Counted from the first letter of the stretch, positions 8,101-17,095 are shown. The stretch: 64,000 bases of DNA from Peterkaempfera bronchialis (GCF_003258605.2 NZ_CP031264.1:5704001-5768000), one strand, 5' to 3'. Notes: generated from the letters alone by a model not told the origin. Numbers and translations are program-made.

Positions 8101-8116
8101 GACACCAATTGGTGTC
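8101..8116. promoter_or_regulatory. perfect 16-bp palindrome, candidate operator of the sulfur genes
   Basis: GACACCAATTGGTGTC is its own reverse complement. It lies 40 bp before the leader-peptide start, where a promoter is expected. Its right half plus CATTG recurs before the Rrf2 gene at 6613. The likely ligand is the Rrf2 protein. Confidence 0.6.
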
Positions 8117-8155
8117 CATTGACAGTCGCCGCACGCTGCCCCCAGGATGTGCACC

Positions 8156-8230
8156 ATGCTCACGACGCACCCCGGTGTGGTGTGCCGCTACGTGGATCTG
8201 CGGCGCACCTGCAGCGCTCTCTGTCGCTGA
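8156..8230 (+). CDS. cysteine-type leader peptide of the organosulfur transport operon
   Basis: A 24-codon ORF with three cysteine codons (C10, C19, C23). Residues 13-23 read VDLRRTCSALC, matching the VDL-R---SA-C pattern of short actinobacterial putative leader peptides found upstream of sulfur-assimilation and sulfonate-transport genes. Translation is thought to sense cysteine (Cys-tRNA) supply and control the downstream operon by attenuation. It starts 40 bp after a perfect palindrome and is followed by a 356-bp structured leader before the substrate-binding protein, all on the same strand. No other role is plausible for so short a Cys-rich ORF in this place. Confidence 0.8.
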   Translation: MLTTHPGVVCRYVDLRRTCSALCR

Positions 8231-8586
8231 CCGCCTGCCGCCCACGGCCCACTGGCGCCTGACCCCGCTCTCGTAGGCACCGGCCAACCGCCGCTTCGCC
8301 GCCCAGCGCCGGTCTTGTCGCGCCGCTTCCTTCGGGCCTCGTCGCCTCCCGCTCCTTCCGCGTCCCGGCCCTTTCCCCCCCGCGACCCCGCGACCCCGCC
8401 GGCGCCCGGTGCCATGCCATGGGCACCCCATGCCATGCCCTGGGCGCGGCATGCCCATGTGTGCACGAAGTGCGCACCGGCCTGCCCGTGCAGGGCTGAG
8501 CGGTCGTCCGGCACCGGGGCGAACCGCCCTTGCTCCCGATCCGCCGCCCCGACACGGGTCGGAGCCTTCGAAGAAAGACAACAGAG
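8231..8586 (+). promoter_or_regulatory. structured 5' leader, possible cysteine attenuator
   Basis: 356 bp with no gene between the leader peptide and the transporter. It holds a cluster of overlapping hairpins: GGTGCC/GGCACC arms at 8408-8413 and 8422-8427, a CCATGCCATG direct repeat at 8412 and 8428, and a GTGCAC-GAA-GTGCGC stem at 8461-8475. Alternative pairings could form an attenuator; no intrinsic terminator with a U-tract is visible. Confidence 0.4.
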
Positions 8587-10149
8587 ATGTCCGGACGACT
8601 CACGTCCCACCGCTCCAGACTGGACCTTCGCCCCGCCCGGCTGCGCGCCGCGGCCCTGGGGACCGCCCTCGCCACCGTGCTCGTCCCCGCCCTCAGCGCC
8701 TGCGGCGGCGACCCCGCTTCGGCGACCGGCAGCGCCACACTGAAGTGGGCCTCCTCCTACTTCCCCACCCACTGGGACCCGGTGGTCGGCGGCAGCGGCG
8801 CCCAGTTCCGCGAACTCGCCCTGGTGTACGCCTCGTTGACCCGCACCGACGAGAACGGCAAGGCCGTGCCCGACCTGGCCAAGAGCTGGGAGTACAACGC
8901 CAAGGGCGACCAGATCACGTTTCACCTGCACCCCGACCTGAAGTTCAGCGACGGTGAGCCGGTCAACGCCGCCGCCGTGAAGGCCGCCATCGAACGGGCC
9001 CAGCAGCAGAAGAACTCCGCGCTCTTCGGCGACCTCAAGTCGATCAGTTCCGTGGATGCCAACGGGCTGGACGCGGTGATCCACCTCACCCAGGTCGACT
9101 ACCAGATCCCCCAACTCCTCGGTGAGCGCGTCCTGCAGATCGCCAGCCCCAAGGCGGCCGCGTCCCCCGACACACTGGACCAGGCCCCGGTCGGTGCCGG
9201 GCCGTTCATCGTCACGCAGCTGGTACCAGGCACCAAGGCGGTCCTGAGGAAGAACCCGGACTACTGGGACGCGAAGAACATCCACATCGACAACGTCGAG
9301 CTGACCTCGGCCCCCGACGCCCTGACGGTCGTGTCCGGACTGCAGACCGGCGTCTACAACTTCGCCGACATCGCGCCCAGTCAGGCCGAAGCCGCCAGGA
9401 AGGCCGGCCTCGACGTCTTCGTCCAGCCCGGCTTCAACGCCTCCAACATCAGCCTCAACATCAACAAGGCGCCGTTCAACAACGACAAGGTCGTCGACGC
9501 GGTCCGCTACGCGATCGACCGTCAGGAGTTCGTCGACAAGCTCACCTTCGGCTACGGCTCGGTGACCAACCAGCCGTTCCCCAAGGGGTACGTGGCCTAC
9601 GACCCGCAGTCCGCGAACGACTACGCCTACGACCCGGCGAAGTCGAAGCAGCTGCTCGCCGAGGCCGGTTACAAACCAGGCGACATCAAGCTCAACCTGG
9701 TCATCCCGGCGGAGGACCCCCAAGCGGAGATCGTCCAGGCGCAGTTGGCGAAGGTCGGCATCACCGCCGACATCAAGATCGACAAGAACTGGGCCACCCC
9801 GTTCTTCGCCAAGGACCTGACGTTCTCGCTGTACGGCACCACGGGGCGTGACTCCGCCGCCCAGACCCTGACCGCGCACTTCGGCCCCAACGGCCCGCTC
9901 AACCTCAGCTCACCCTATGAGCCGGCCGGCTTCGAGGAGGCCATCGCCAAGGTCCGGCAGACCCCGCTGGACTCGTCCGACTACGCGACCGTCCTTCAGG
10001 CCGCGACCCGGGTCGGCCTGCAGAGCAAGGCGTTGATCTTCACATACTCGTCGCCCAACCTCATCGCCAAGAGCAAGTCCATCTCCGCCCTGCCCAAGAA
10101 CCCGGCCCACATCGACTGGACCGGCGTGACCATCTCCGGCAGCAACTGA
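8587..10149 (+). CDS. ABC transporter substrate-binding lipoprotein, peptide/nickel (SBP_bac_5) type
   Basis: 520 residues. A signal peptide ends in a lipobox LSAC-GG near residue 38, so the protein is anchored outside the membrane. The mature protein has the family 5 plan: FRELALVYASLTRTDENGKAVPDLAKSWE near the start, a YWD-like KNPDYWDAKNIHIDNVEL, a hinge VRYAIDRQEFVDKLTFGYG and YDPAKSKQLLAEAGY. This family binds peptides, glutathione, opines or metal chelates. Given the cysteine leader upstream and the monooxygenases downstream, the ligand is probably a sulfur-containing peptide-like molecule. First gene of an operon running to 18754. Confidence 0.85.
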   Translation: MSGRLTSHRSRLDLRPARLRAAALGTALATVLVPALSACGGDPASATGSATLKWASSYFPTHWDPVVGGSGAQFRELALVYASLTRTDENGKAVPDLAKSWEYNAKGDQITFHLHPDLKFSDGEPVNAAAVKAAIERAQQQKNSALFGDLKSISSVDANGLDAVIHLTQVDYQIPQLLGERVLQIASPKAAASPDTLDQAPVGAGPFIVTQLVPGTKAVLRKNPDYWDAKNIHIDNVELTSAPDALTVVSGLQTGVYNFADIAPSQAEAARKAGLDVFVQPGFNASNISLNINKAPFNNDKVVDAVRYAIDRQEFVDKLTFGYGSVTNQPFPKGYVAYDPQSANDYAYDPAKSKQLLAEAGYKPGDIKLNLVIPAEDPQAEIVQAQLAKVGITADIKIDKNWATPFFAKDLTFSLYGTTGRDSAAQTLTAHFGPNGPLNLSSPYEPAGFEEAIAKVRQTPLDSSDYATVLQAATRVGLQSKALIFTYSSPNLIAKSKSISALPKNPAHIDWTGVTISGSN

Positions 10150-10181
10150 CACTCCGTCCACTACAAGAGAGGGGGCAAGCC

Positions 10182-11210
10182 ATGACGACGACGGAGGCAC
10201 CGGCCACACCCGACGTCCGTCACCAGGCCGCCACGACCCGGACGCGGAGCGCACTGGGCCGCGTCCTGGTCACCCTCGCCCGGTCGGTCGTGATCTTCGT
10301 GCCTGTCTTCCTGGTCGCGACGTTCGTGACATTCGCGCTGCGGTCACTGAGCGGGCTCAGCCCGGCGCGGATCCAGCTGGGTGAGGACGCAGCTCCTGAA
10401 GCAATCGCCCGAGTCGAGGCGCAGTGGGGCCTCGACCGGCCCTTCCTGGTCCAGTACGGGGACTGGTTGGGCGGCATCCTGCACGGACAGCTCGGCACCA
10501 GCTGGACCCACGGCGCCGACATCTCCACCCTCATCGGCCTCGGCCTGGGCGTGAGCCTGTCGGTGGCGACCTTCGCACTGCTCATCGGTGTGATCGCGGG
10601 CTTCGCCCTCGGCGCGGTCGCGGCGCTGCGCCGCACCACGTGGGTCGACCGCGCGATCACGGGCTTTGTCACGGTGATCTCGGTGATGCCGGCCTTCGTC
10701 GTCGGCATCGTGCTGGTCGCGGTCTTCGCGGTGGGACTGCACATGTTCCCGTCCGCCGGCTACGTCCCTGCGGCGCAGGGGTTCGGCCCGTGGCTCGCCC
10801 ACATCACCCTCCCGGCCATCGCCCTGAGTTTCGACGTCGTCGCCGATGTCGCCCGCCAACTGCGCACCAGCCTCATCGCGGCCTACCGCGAGAACTACGT
10901 GACGGGGGCGGTGGTCCGGGGGCTCAGTCCGCGTCGGATCTTCTTCGGCCATGTGCTGCGCAACGGCCTCGGCCCGGCGCTCGCCACCCTCGGTCTGAAA
11001 TTCCCCTCCCTGGTGGGCGCCTCCGTCGTCACAGAGTGGATCTTCGGGCTCCAGGGCTTCGGCAGATTTGCCAACGACTCCGCCCAGGCCGGCGACGTAC
11101 CGGCCGTGCAGGGCGTCCTCGTGGTGTCGATCGTCCTGGTCGTCGCCTTCAACCTGATCGTCAACCTGGTGCTGGCGCGCGTGACGCCGGCATCCCAGCG
11201 GGGGGTGTGA
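10182..11210 (+). CDS. ABC transporter permease, DppB/OppB type
   Basis: 342 residues with an N-terminal membrane anchor (VIFVPVFLVATFVTFAL), an extracytoplasmic loop containing LGLDRPF-type WGLDRPFLVQYGDWLGGILHGQLGTSW, and five further hydrophobic segments. The EAA loop AYRENYVTGAVVRGLSPRRIFFGHVLRNGLGPAL contacts the ATPases. It begins 32 bp after the binding-protein stop with GAGAGGGGG as ribosome site. It pairs with the DppC-type permease that follows to form the channel. Confidence 0.88.
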   Translation: MTTTEAPATPDVRHQAATTRTRSALGRVLVTLARSVVIFVPVFLVATFVTFALRSLSGLSPARIQLGEDAAPEAIARVEAQWGLDRPFLVQYGDWLGGILHGQLGTSWTHGADISTLIGLGLGVSLSVATFALLIGVIAGFALGAVAALRRTTWVDRAITGFVTVISVMPAFVVGIVLVAVFAVGLHMFPSAGYVPAAQGFGPWLAHITLPAIALSFDVVADVARQLRTSLIAAYRENYVTGAVVRGLSPRRIFFGHVLRNGLGPALATLGLKFPSLVGASVVTEWIFGLQGFGRFANDSAQAGDVPAVQGVLVVSIVLVVAFNLIVNLVLARVTPASQRGV

Positions 11211-11212
11211 CC

Positions 11213-12166
11213 ATGGTGCGCCGCGTGCTGTCCCTCACGTCCGGCCGGATCGCCCTGGCCATCCTGACCGTGATCGCCCTGCTCGCCCTGCTCGGCCCGC
11301 TCATCGCGCCCCACGACCCGCTGGCCACCACCGACAACACCCTTGCCGACGCCTCGGGCAGCCATTGGCTGGGCACGGACTACCTCGGCCGCGATGTGCT
11401 GAGCCGGCTTCTCGACGGCTCCCGGGTCAGCGTGCTCGGCACGCTCGAGGTCGCGCTCACAGCGCTGGGGGTCGGGGCGGTCCCCGGCATCCTGTCGGTC
11501 TACTTCGGACGGGTCTTCGAGTGGATCACCCTGCGGTTGACCGACACCCTGGTCGCCCTGCCCTTCCTGCTGTTCGCCGTCGCCGTGGTCGCGCTGCTCG
11601 GCAACGGCCTCACCCAGGCGATGCTGGTCACGGGGGTGCTGGTGTCCCCGCTGTTCTACCGGGTGGCCCGCGCCGCCACGCTGGCCGTGGCCCGCTCGCC
11701 GTATGTGGAGGCGGCGCTGCTCTCCGGTGCCTCCATCGGCTGGGTCGTACGCCGCCACGTCTGGGTCAAGGTGCTCCCGCCGATCGCGGTGGCACTCGCC
11801 CAGACCATCGGCGTCGGCTTCGTCATCGTCTCGACCCTGACCTTCCTGGGGATCGGCATCCAGCCCCCCGCGCCCACCTGGGGTGGCCTGCTCGCCTCGG
11901 ATCTGGGCTACCTCAGCCAGCAGCCGTGGGCACCGCTCGTCCCCGCCCTGCTGATCATGGTCACCGTCTGGGCCTGCAACCTTCTCGCCGACGCGATCCG
12001 CGACGTCTCCGGCGAAGCGGGCCGCGCGCTGGTCGACAACCGCAGGGCGCGCGCCAACCGTCTCGCTGACGCTGACGCTGACGCTGACGCTGACGCTGAC
12101 GCTGACGCTGACGCCGACACCGATGCCCACGCCGACGCCGCTCACGTTCACGCCGGAGGTGCGTGA
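11213..12166 (+). CDS. ABC transporter permease, DppC/OppC type, with Asp/Ala/His-rich tail
   Basis: 317 residues. DppC features: an N-terminal segment with LLGPLIAPHDP, the LGTDYLGRDVLSRLLDGSRVS signature, five to six membrane segments and an EAA loop (EAALLSGASIGWVVRRHVWVKVLPPI). Two bases separate it from the first permease. The last ~35 residues are unusual: after NRRARANRLA the chain becomes (AD)n, then TDAHADAAHVHAGGA, encoded by eight perfect GCTGAC hexamers. This tail is cytoplasmic, acidic with three histidines, and not part of the family. Repeat slippage would change its length by two residues without breaking the frame. Confidence 0.86.
   Translation: MVRRVLSLTSGRIALAILTVIALLALLGPLIAPHDPLATTDNTLADASGSHWLGTDYLGRDVLSRLLDGSRVSVLGTLEVALTALGVGAVPGILSVYFGRVFEWITLRLTDTLVALPFLLFAVAVVALLGNGLTQAMLVTGVLVSPLFYRVARAATLAVARSPYVEAALLSGASIGWVVRRHVWVKVLPPIAVALAQTIGVGFVIVSTLTFLGIGIQPPAPTWGGLLASDLGYLSQQPWAPLVPALLIMVTVWACNLLADAIRDVSGEAGRALVDNRRARANRLADADADADADADADADADTDAHADAAHVHAGGA
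12065..12118 (+). repeat. GCTGAC hexamer repeat inside the permease gene
   Basis: Eight perfect tandem GCTGAC copies (12065-12112) plus one GCCGAC copy, all in frame, encoding alternating Ala-Asp. Confidence 0.9.
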
Positions 12167-13059
12167 TGGCCGTTCTCTCCGAGAAAGCCCTCATCGAGGT
12201 CGAGAAGGCGGATGCGGCCGAGCCCGTCCGCCCGACCGACCCGTCGACGCCGGTCCTGTCCGTACGCGATGTGCGCATCAGCGACCAGGCCGGCGGCCGT
12301 GAGATCGTCCACGGTGTCAGCTTCACGCTCACGCCCGGCAAGGCCGTCGGCATCGTCGGCGAGTCCGGCAGCGGAAAGACCCTCACCTGCCGTGCGGCGC
12401 TGGGCATCCTGCCCGCCCACTTCGGGATCACCGACGGCTCGATCGAGATCGACGGCACCGACACCGCGGCCCTCTCGTCCGCGCAGTGGACCGCCCTGCG
12501 GGGCGCCACCCTCAGCGCGGTCTTCCAGGACCCGGCGTCCTATCTCAACCCGTCGATCCGGGTGGGCGCGCAGATCGCCGAGGTCGTCCGGGTCAAGAAG
12601 GGACTGAAGCGGCGCGAGGCCCGCCGGCGAGCGATCGAACTGCTGCGCGCCGTGCACCTGCGGGACCCGGAGCTGGTCTACAGCCAGTACACCTACGAAC
12701 TCTCCGGCGGCATGCTCCAACGAGTCCTCATCGCGGCGGCGATCGCCGCCGACCCGCGGATCCTCATCGCCGACGAGGCCACGACCGCGCTGGACGTCAC
12801 CGTCCAGGCCGAGATCCTCGACCTGCTGGCCGACCTGCGCGAGCGAACCGGCCTGGCCCTCGTCCTGGTCTCCCACGACCTGGCCGTCGTCGCCCAGCTG
12901 TGCGACGAGGTCCTCGTCATGCGGCAGGGCGACGTGGTCGAACAGGGCCCGACCCACGAGGTGCTCCACCACCCGAAGCACGAGTACACCCGGCTGCTGA
13001 TCGCCGAGCACGAACAGTACGGCCTGGACAAGTTCCTCGTCTCCGAGGAGGACGCGTGA
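12166..13059 (+). CDS. ABC transporter ATPase, DppD/OppD type
   Basis: 297 residues. Walker A GESGSGKT near residue 65, Q-loop VFQDPASYLNPSIRVGAQI, signature LSGGMLQR, Walker B ILIADEATTALDVT and H-loop VSHDLAVVAQLCDEV are all intact. The ending HHPKHEYTRLLIAEHEQYG is typical of peptide/nickel importers. ATG 12166 overlaps the permease TGA and follows GGAGG; a GTG one codon earlier is possible. It works with the next gene as an ATPase pair driving the importer. Confidence 0.88.
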   Translation: MAVLSEKALIEVEKADAAEPVRPTDPSTPVLSVRDVRISDQAGGREIVHGVSFTLTPGKAVGIVGESGSGKTLTCRAALGILPAHFGITDGSIEIDGTDTAALSSAQWTALRGATLSAVFQDPASYLNPSIRVGAQIAEVVRVKKGLKRREARRRAIELLRAVHLRDPELVYSQYTYELSGGMLQRVLIAAAIAADPRILIADEATTALDVTVQAEILDLLADLRERTGLALVLVSHDLAVVAQLCDEVLVMRQGDVVEQGPTHEVLHHPKHEYTRLLIAEHEQYGLDKFLVSEEDA

Positions 13060-13922
13060 GCACCAACCCGTCGCGGAAGCCGACCGGCTCCGAGGAGTCC
13101 GCGGTCCCCGTCCTGGAGGTCACGAACCTGGAGGTGCACTACGGGCTGCGCCGGCGCCGTCGCCGTGCCCTGCGCGGTGTCTCCCTGAGCGTCGCGCCGG
13201 GCGAGACCGTCGGCATCATCGGCGAGACCGGCTCGGGCAAGTCGACGCTCGCACGGGCCGCGCTCGGCCTGGTACGCGCCTCGGCGGGCTCGCTCGTGAT
13301 CGACGGCGTGGAGGTGGGCGCGTACGGCCACCGCCAGTGGCGCGACCTGCGCCGCCGGGGCGTGGTCCAGTACGTCTTCCAGGACCCCCTTCGCAGCCTC
13401 GATCCGGACCTGACGATCGAGGCGTCCCTGACCGAACCGCTGCTCATCCAGGGCGTGCCCCGGCAGGAGGCGGCGTCCCGGACGCGCGCGTTCCTCTCCC
13501 GGGTCCGGCTCTCCGCCGATCTGCTCGACCGACTGCCCGGTGAGCTGTCCGGCGGTCAGCGCCAACGCATGGCGGTGGCCCGCGCGTTGGTGACCGAGCC
13601 GCGTCTGGTCATCCTCGACGAGCCGGTCAGCGCCCTGGACTCCGCCAACCGCGTGCAGATCCTCCAGATCCTCAAGGAACTCCGCGCCGACGGGGTGGCC
13701 CTCGTCTTCATCTCCCACGACCTCGGCTCCGTCGCCGGGGTCGCCGACCGCATCGCCGTGCTGTACCAGGGCGAGCTGGTCGAGGTCGGCACCGCCGGCG
13801 ACGTCATCAACCAGCCCCAGCACGCCTACACGCGGCTGCTCGTCCGGTCCGCGCCGACCCTGCACAGCGCGGCGGCGGACCGCGCCGAACGTGAAGCCCT
13901 GCGCGCCCTCCTGCACGCCTGA
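13056..13922 (+). CDS. ABC transporter ATPase, DppF/OppF type
   Basis: 288 residues, GTG start in a GTGA overlap with the previous gene. Walker A GETGSGKST, Q-loop YVFQDPLRSLDPDLTI, signature LSGGQRQR, Walker B LVILDEPVSALD and H-loop FISHDLGSVAGVADRI are complete. The DppF-type ending QPQHAYTRLLVRSAP is present. It completes a five-component importer (binding protein, two permeases, two ATPases) in canonical order. Confidence 0.88.
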   Translation: MSTNPSRKPTGSEESAVPVLEVTNLEVHYGLRRRRRRALRGVSLSVAPGETVGIIGETGSGKSTLARAALGLVRASAGSLVIDGVEVGAYGHRQWRDLRRRGVVQYVFQDPLRSLDPDLTIEASLTEPLLIQGVPRQEAASRTRAFLSRVRLSADLLDRLPGELSGGQRQRMAVARALVTEPRLVILDEPVSALDSANRVQILQILKELRADGVALVFISHDLGSVAGVADRIAVLYQGELVEVGTAGDVINQPQHAYTRLLVRSAPTLHSAAADRAEREALRALLHA

Positions 13923-13945
13923 GTCCACTCCAGACAGGAACAGCC

Positions 13946-15286
13946 ATGTCCCGCACGATCCATCTCGCACTCCACCCGTACGGCGTGGGCGGTCCCGGCC
14001 AGCACGGCCTGTGGAAGGACCCGCGCGTCGCGAAGAACGCCAGCATCGACATCGACTACTACATCCGGCTGGCCCAGGCGGCCGAACACGCCCTGTTCGA
14101 CGCGCTGTTCATCGTCGACAGCCAGTTCATCAACGCGACCTACCCGGCGCACTACCTCAACCGCCTGGAGCCGCTGACCCTGCTGTCGGCTGTCGCCACC
14201 CACACCCGGCACATCGGCCTGGTGGGCACGGCGAGTTCGACGTACAACTCGCCGTTCAACCTCGCCCGCCGGTTCGCCTCGCTCGACCACATCAGCGGCG
14301 GGCGGGCCGGCTGGAACGTGGTGACCAGCTTCGACACCGGCACGTCGAGGAACTTCGGGCTCGACGAGCACCTCGACTACACCACCCGCTACGGCCGCGC
14401 CCTGGAGTTCGTCCAGGTCGCCCGTGGCCTGTGGGACTCCTACGAGGACGACGCCTTCCCCGCCGACGTGGCACGCAACGTCTTCCTCGACCCGGCCAAG
14501 CTGCACGAACTCCACCACGTGGGCGAGCACTTCAAGGTCGCCGGTCCGCTGAACCTCTCCCGCTCCCCGCAGGGTCAGCCGGTGATCTTCCAGGCCGGAG
14601 TGTCCGAGGAGGGCCGTGACCTCGCCGCGCAGGTCGCCGAGGGCATCTACGCGCCGGGCGGCACCCTTCAGCAGGCGCAGGAGTACTACACGGACATCAA
14701 GAAGCGGACCGCCGCCTACGGTCGCGACCCCGACCACATCAAGATCTTCATCCACGGGGGCCCGGTCGTCGCCGCCACGGACGAGGCGGCCCGGCGCCGC
14801 GAGCGGGAGATCTTCGAGGAGGACAACGACTTCGACCGCAACCTCGCGCTGCTGGGCCGTTCCTTCGGGGCCTACGACTTCAGCGTCCACGACCTGGACG
14901 GGCCGTTCCCCGACGTCGCGCACCTCGCGGAGAAGAGCGGCCGCACGGGCGCCGCGAAGCTCATCGAGCAAGCCAGGGCAGAGAACCTGACGCTTCGCCA
15001 AGTGGCCGCGAATGCCAACCAGTTCCGGCAGTCACCCTTCGTCGGGGCGCCGCAGACCGTCGCCGACACCATCGAGCAGTGGTTCGACGCCGGCACCTTC
15101 GACGGCATCAACCTGGCCTTCCGCACCGAGGACGAACTGGACTACTTCATCGACGGCGTCGTCCCGATCCTGCAGAAGCGCGGACTGTTCCGCACCGAGT
15201 ACGCGAGCGACACCCTGCGCGGCAACCTCGGTCTGCCGATCCCCGCCAACCGCCACGCCCCCGAGCGCCAGCTCGTGAACGACTGA
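13946..15286 (+). CDS. NtaA/SnaA/DszA-family FMN-dependent monooxygenase
   Basis: 446 residues, the usual length of this bacterial-luciferase-like (LLM) family. It shows the TIM-barrel landmarks ALFDALFIVDSQ, LTLLSAVATHTRHIGLVGTASSTYNSPFNLARRFASLDHISGGRAGWNVVTS and the C-terminal GINLAF...DYFIDGVVPILQKRGLFRTEYASDTLRGNLGLP. Members use FMNH2 supplied by a separate reductase and O2 to cleave C-S or C-N bonds (for example DszA on sulfones, NtaA on nitrilotriacetate). The SsuE-like reductase at 18197 is the likely partner. It starts 23 bp after the ATPase gene, so import and oxidation are coupled. Confidence 0.87.
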   Translation: MSRTIHLALHPYGVGGPGQHGLWKDPRVAKNASIDIDYYIRLAQAAEHALFDALFIVDSQFINATYPAHYLNRLEPLTLLSAVATHTRHIGLVGTASSTYNSPFNLARRFASLDHISGGRAGWNVVTSFDTGTSRNFGLDEHLDYTTRYGRALEFVQVARGLWDSYEDDAFPADVARNVFLDPAKLHELHHVGEHFKVAGPLNLSRSPQGQPVIFQAGVSEEGRDLAAQVAEGIYAPGGTLQQAQEYYTDIKKRTAAYGRDPDHIKIFIHGGPVVAATDEAARRREREIFEEDNDFDRNLALLGRSFGAYDFSVHDLDGPFPDVAHLAEKSGRTGAAKLIEQARAENLTLRQVAANANQFRQSPFVGAPQTVADTIEQWFDAGTFDGINLAFRTEDELDYFIDGVVPILQKRGLFRTEYASDTLRGNLGLPIPANRHAPERQLVND

Positions 15287-15296
15287 GGGCCGCGCC

Positions 15297-17075
15297 ATGA
15301 CCGAACTGTCGGCGACGGGGGGCCGCGACGTCCACACCGTCCCCTTCCCCACCGCAGCGCCCCCGGCGGCCATCGACATCCTCATCGTCGGCGCGGGCCC
15401 GGTGGGCCTGGCGGCGGCGGTCGAGCTGACCTCGCGCGGGGTCCGGGCCGCCGTGATCGACCGCGCCCGCGGCGCGACCCTGGTGCGGGCCGGTGCGATG
15501 GGGCACACCCCGCGTGTCGTGGAGCATCTGCGGCGTTGGCGGCTGCTCCAGCGCATCCGCGACGCCTGGACCTACCCTCCGGAGTGGCACCGGGGCACCA
15601 GACTGGTCACCTCCCTGGCCGGACACGAACTGGTGCCGGCCTCCGGCCCGTCGTTCACGGACCGGGGCAGCGCCGCCAGGCACTCGGCGGACGAGGCGCT
15701 GCGCCGCCCGCAGACCGTGTTCCAGCGGGTGTTCCTCGACCACTTGGCGGAGCAGGGCGTGAGCGTGTCCGGCGGCTGGGAACTGACGGCGCTGCGCGAG
15801 GACGCGGACGGAGTCGACGCTGAGGTCGTCAACGTCGACTCGGGCCGATCGCAGACCGTCCGAGCGGCCTACGTCCTGGGCACCGACGGGGGCAGCAGCA
15901 CCACGCGCCGGCTGGCCGGTATCGCCCGTGAGGGGGAGCACGCCACCGAGAAGCTGCTGCGCCTCATCGTCCGCACCGGCGACATCTCCGACCGGGTGGG
16001 GCCTGCGCCCAGCGCCACCAACATCGTCGTCAACGCCCGCGCGTCCGGCTTCCTGGCCGCCGTCAGCGCCCGTGACTGGCGGGTGTACGCGGGGCCGTAC
16101 CCGCTCGACCACGAGCCCGGTGAGGACGAGCTCCTGGAGATCGGCCGGGCTGCCTTCGGCTGCGACGTGGACCTGGAGCTGCTGTCGGCGACGACCTTCT
16201 ACCACGCCACCCGGATCGCGGAGACCTTCCGTCGCGGCCGGGTCCTGCTCGCCGGTGACGCCGCGCATGTGCGCACGCCCGGCGGCAATCTGGGCGAGGG
16301 CATCGGCGACGTGGTCAACCTCGGCTGGAAGCTCGCCGCGGTGCTCGACGGCCATGCCCCGCAGACCTTGCTGGACTCCTACGACCAGGAGCGCCGCCGG
16401 CACAACTGGCGTGTCGCCGACCACTCCCTGGAGCGGTCACGGCGCACGCGGGCCACCCTGGCCGAGATCCGCGACGGCGGCATTCCCGACGACGCGGACC
16501 TCAGCGACGCGGCCTCGCGGCGACGGGCCGAGATCGGCGCGCGCCTGCGTCAGGACCATTCCGGCGCGGCCGGCGTCGCCTTCGACGAGCGCTACGACGC
16601 CTCGGCGGTCGTCTGCTACGAACCCGGCCAGCTCGACACGGAGCCGCCCTGGCGAGCCGACGTCTACGAGGACGACCCGCGACCGGGTCATCGCGCACCG
16701 GACGGCCCCGTCGACCCGAGCGGCGGCACGCTCTACGACCGCCTGGGCACCTCTTTCGGCCTGCTCGTCCTGACCGAGGACCGAACGGTCGAGCACGCCT
16801 TCGCCGCCGAGGCCGCCGCCCGGTCCCTGCCGTTCACCGTCGTCCACCTCACCGACCCGGCGGCGCGCGCCGTCTACGGCACCGCCAATGTCCTGATCCG
16901 CCCCGACCAGCACGTGGTCTGGCGCGGCACCCACCTGCCCCGGGCCGGCGCCGCCACGGTCCTCGACCGGGTGCTGGGGCGGGTCGAGGCGACGGCGGTC
17001 GAGGCGACGACGGTCGAGGCGACGACGGCACACACCGGCGTACGCACACCGGCTCCGGCCGAGGCCACCGCCTGA
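15297..17075 (+). CDS. FAD-dependent aromatic-hydroxylase-type monooxygenase
   Basis: 592 residues. The N-terminal Rossmann motif IVGAGPVGLAAAVEL, the DG motif (LGTDGGSSTTRRLAGI) and the GD motif LLAGDAAHVRTPGGNLGEGIGDVVNLGWKLAAVL define the PHBH-like class that hydroxylates with NAD(P)H, FAD and O2. A C-terminal thioredoxin-like domain (LTDPAARAVYGTANVLIRPDQHVVWRG) is seen, as in MhpA/PgaE-length enzymes. The last 30 residues carry a VEATA-VEATT-VEATT repeat from 15-bp tandem copies. It sits 10 bp after the LLM gene. A PHBH-like enzyme in a sulfur operon is unusual; it may oxidise a thioether or an aromatic part of the substrate. Confidence 0.82.
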   Translation: MTELSATGGRDVHTVPFPTAAPPAAIDILIVGAGPVGLAAAVELTSRGVRAAVIDRARGATLVRAGAMGHTPRVVEHLRRWRLLQRIRDAWTYPPEWHRGTRLVTSLAGHELVPASGPSFTDRGSAARHSADEALRRPQTVFQRVFLDHLAEQGVSVSGGWELTALREDADGVDAEVVNVDSGRSQTVRAAYVLGTDGGSSTTRRLAGIAREGEHATEKLLRLIVRTGDISDRVGPAPSATNIVVNARASGFLAAVSARDWRVYAGPYPLDHEPGEDELLEIGRAAFGCDVDLELLSATTFYHATRIAETFRRGRVLLAGDAAHVRTPGGNLGEGIGDVVNLGWKLAAVLDGHAPQTLLDSYDQERRRHNWRVADHSLERSRRTRATLAEIRDGGIPDDADLSDAASRRRAEIGARLRQDHSGAAGVAFDERYDASAVVCYEPGQLDTEPPWRADVYEDDPRPGHRAPDGPVDPSGGTLYDRLGTSFGLLVLTEDRTVEHAFAAEAAARSLPFTVVHLTDPAARAVYGTANVLIRPDQHVVWRGTHLPRAGAATVLDRVLGRVEATAVEATTVEATTAHTGVRTPAPAEATA

Positions 17076-17095
17076 CACCGAAAGGCGATCACCCC

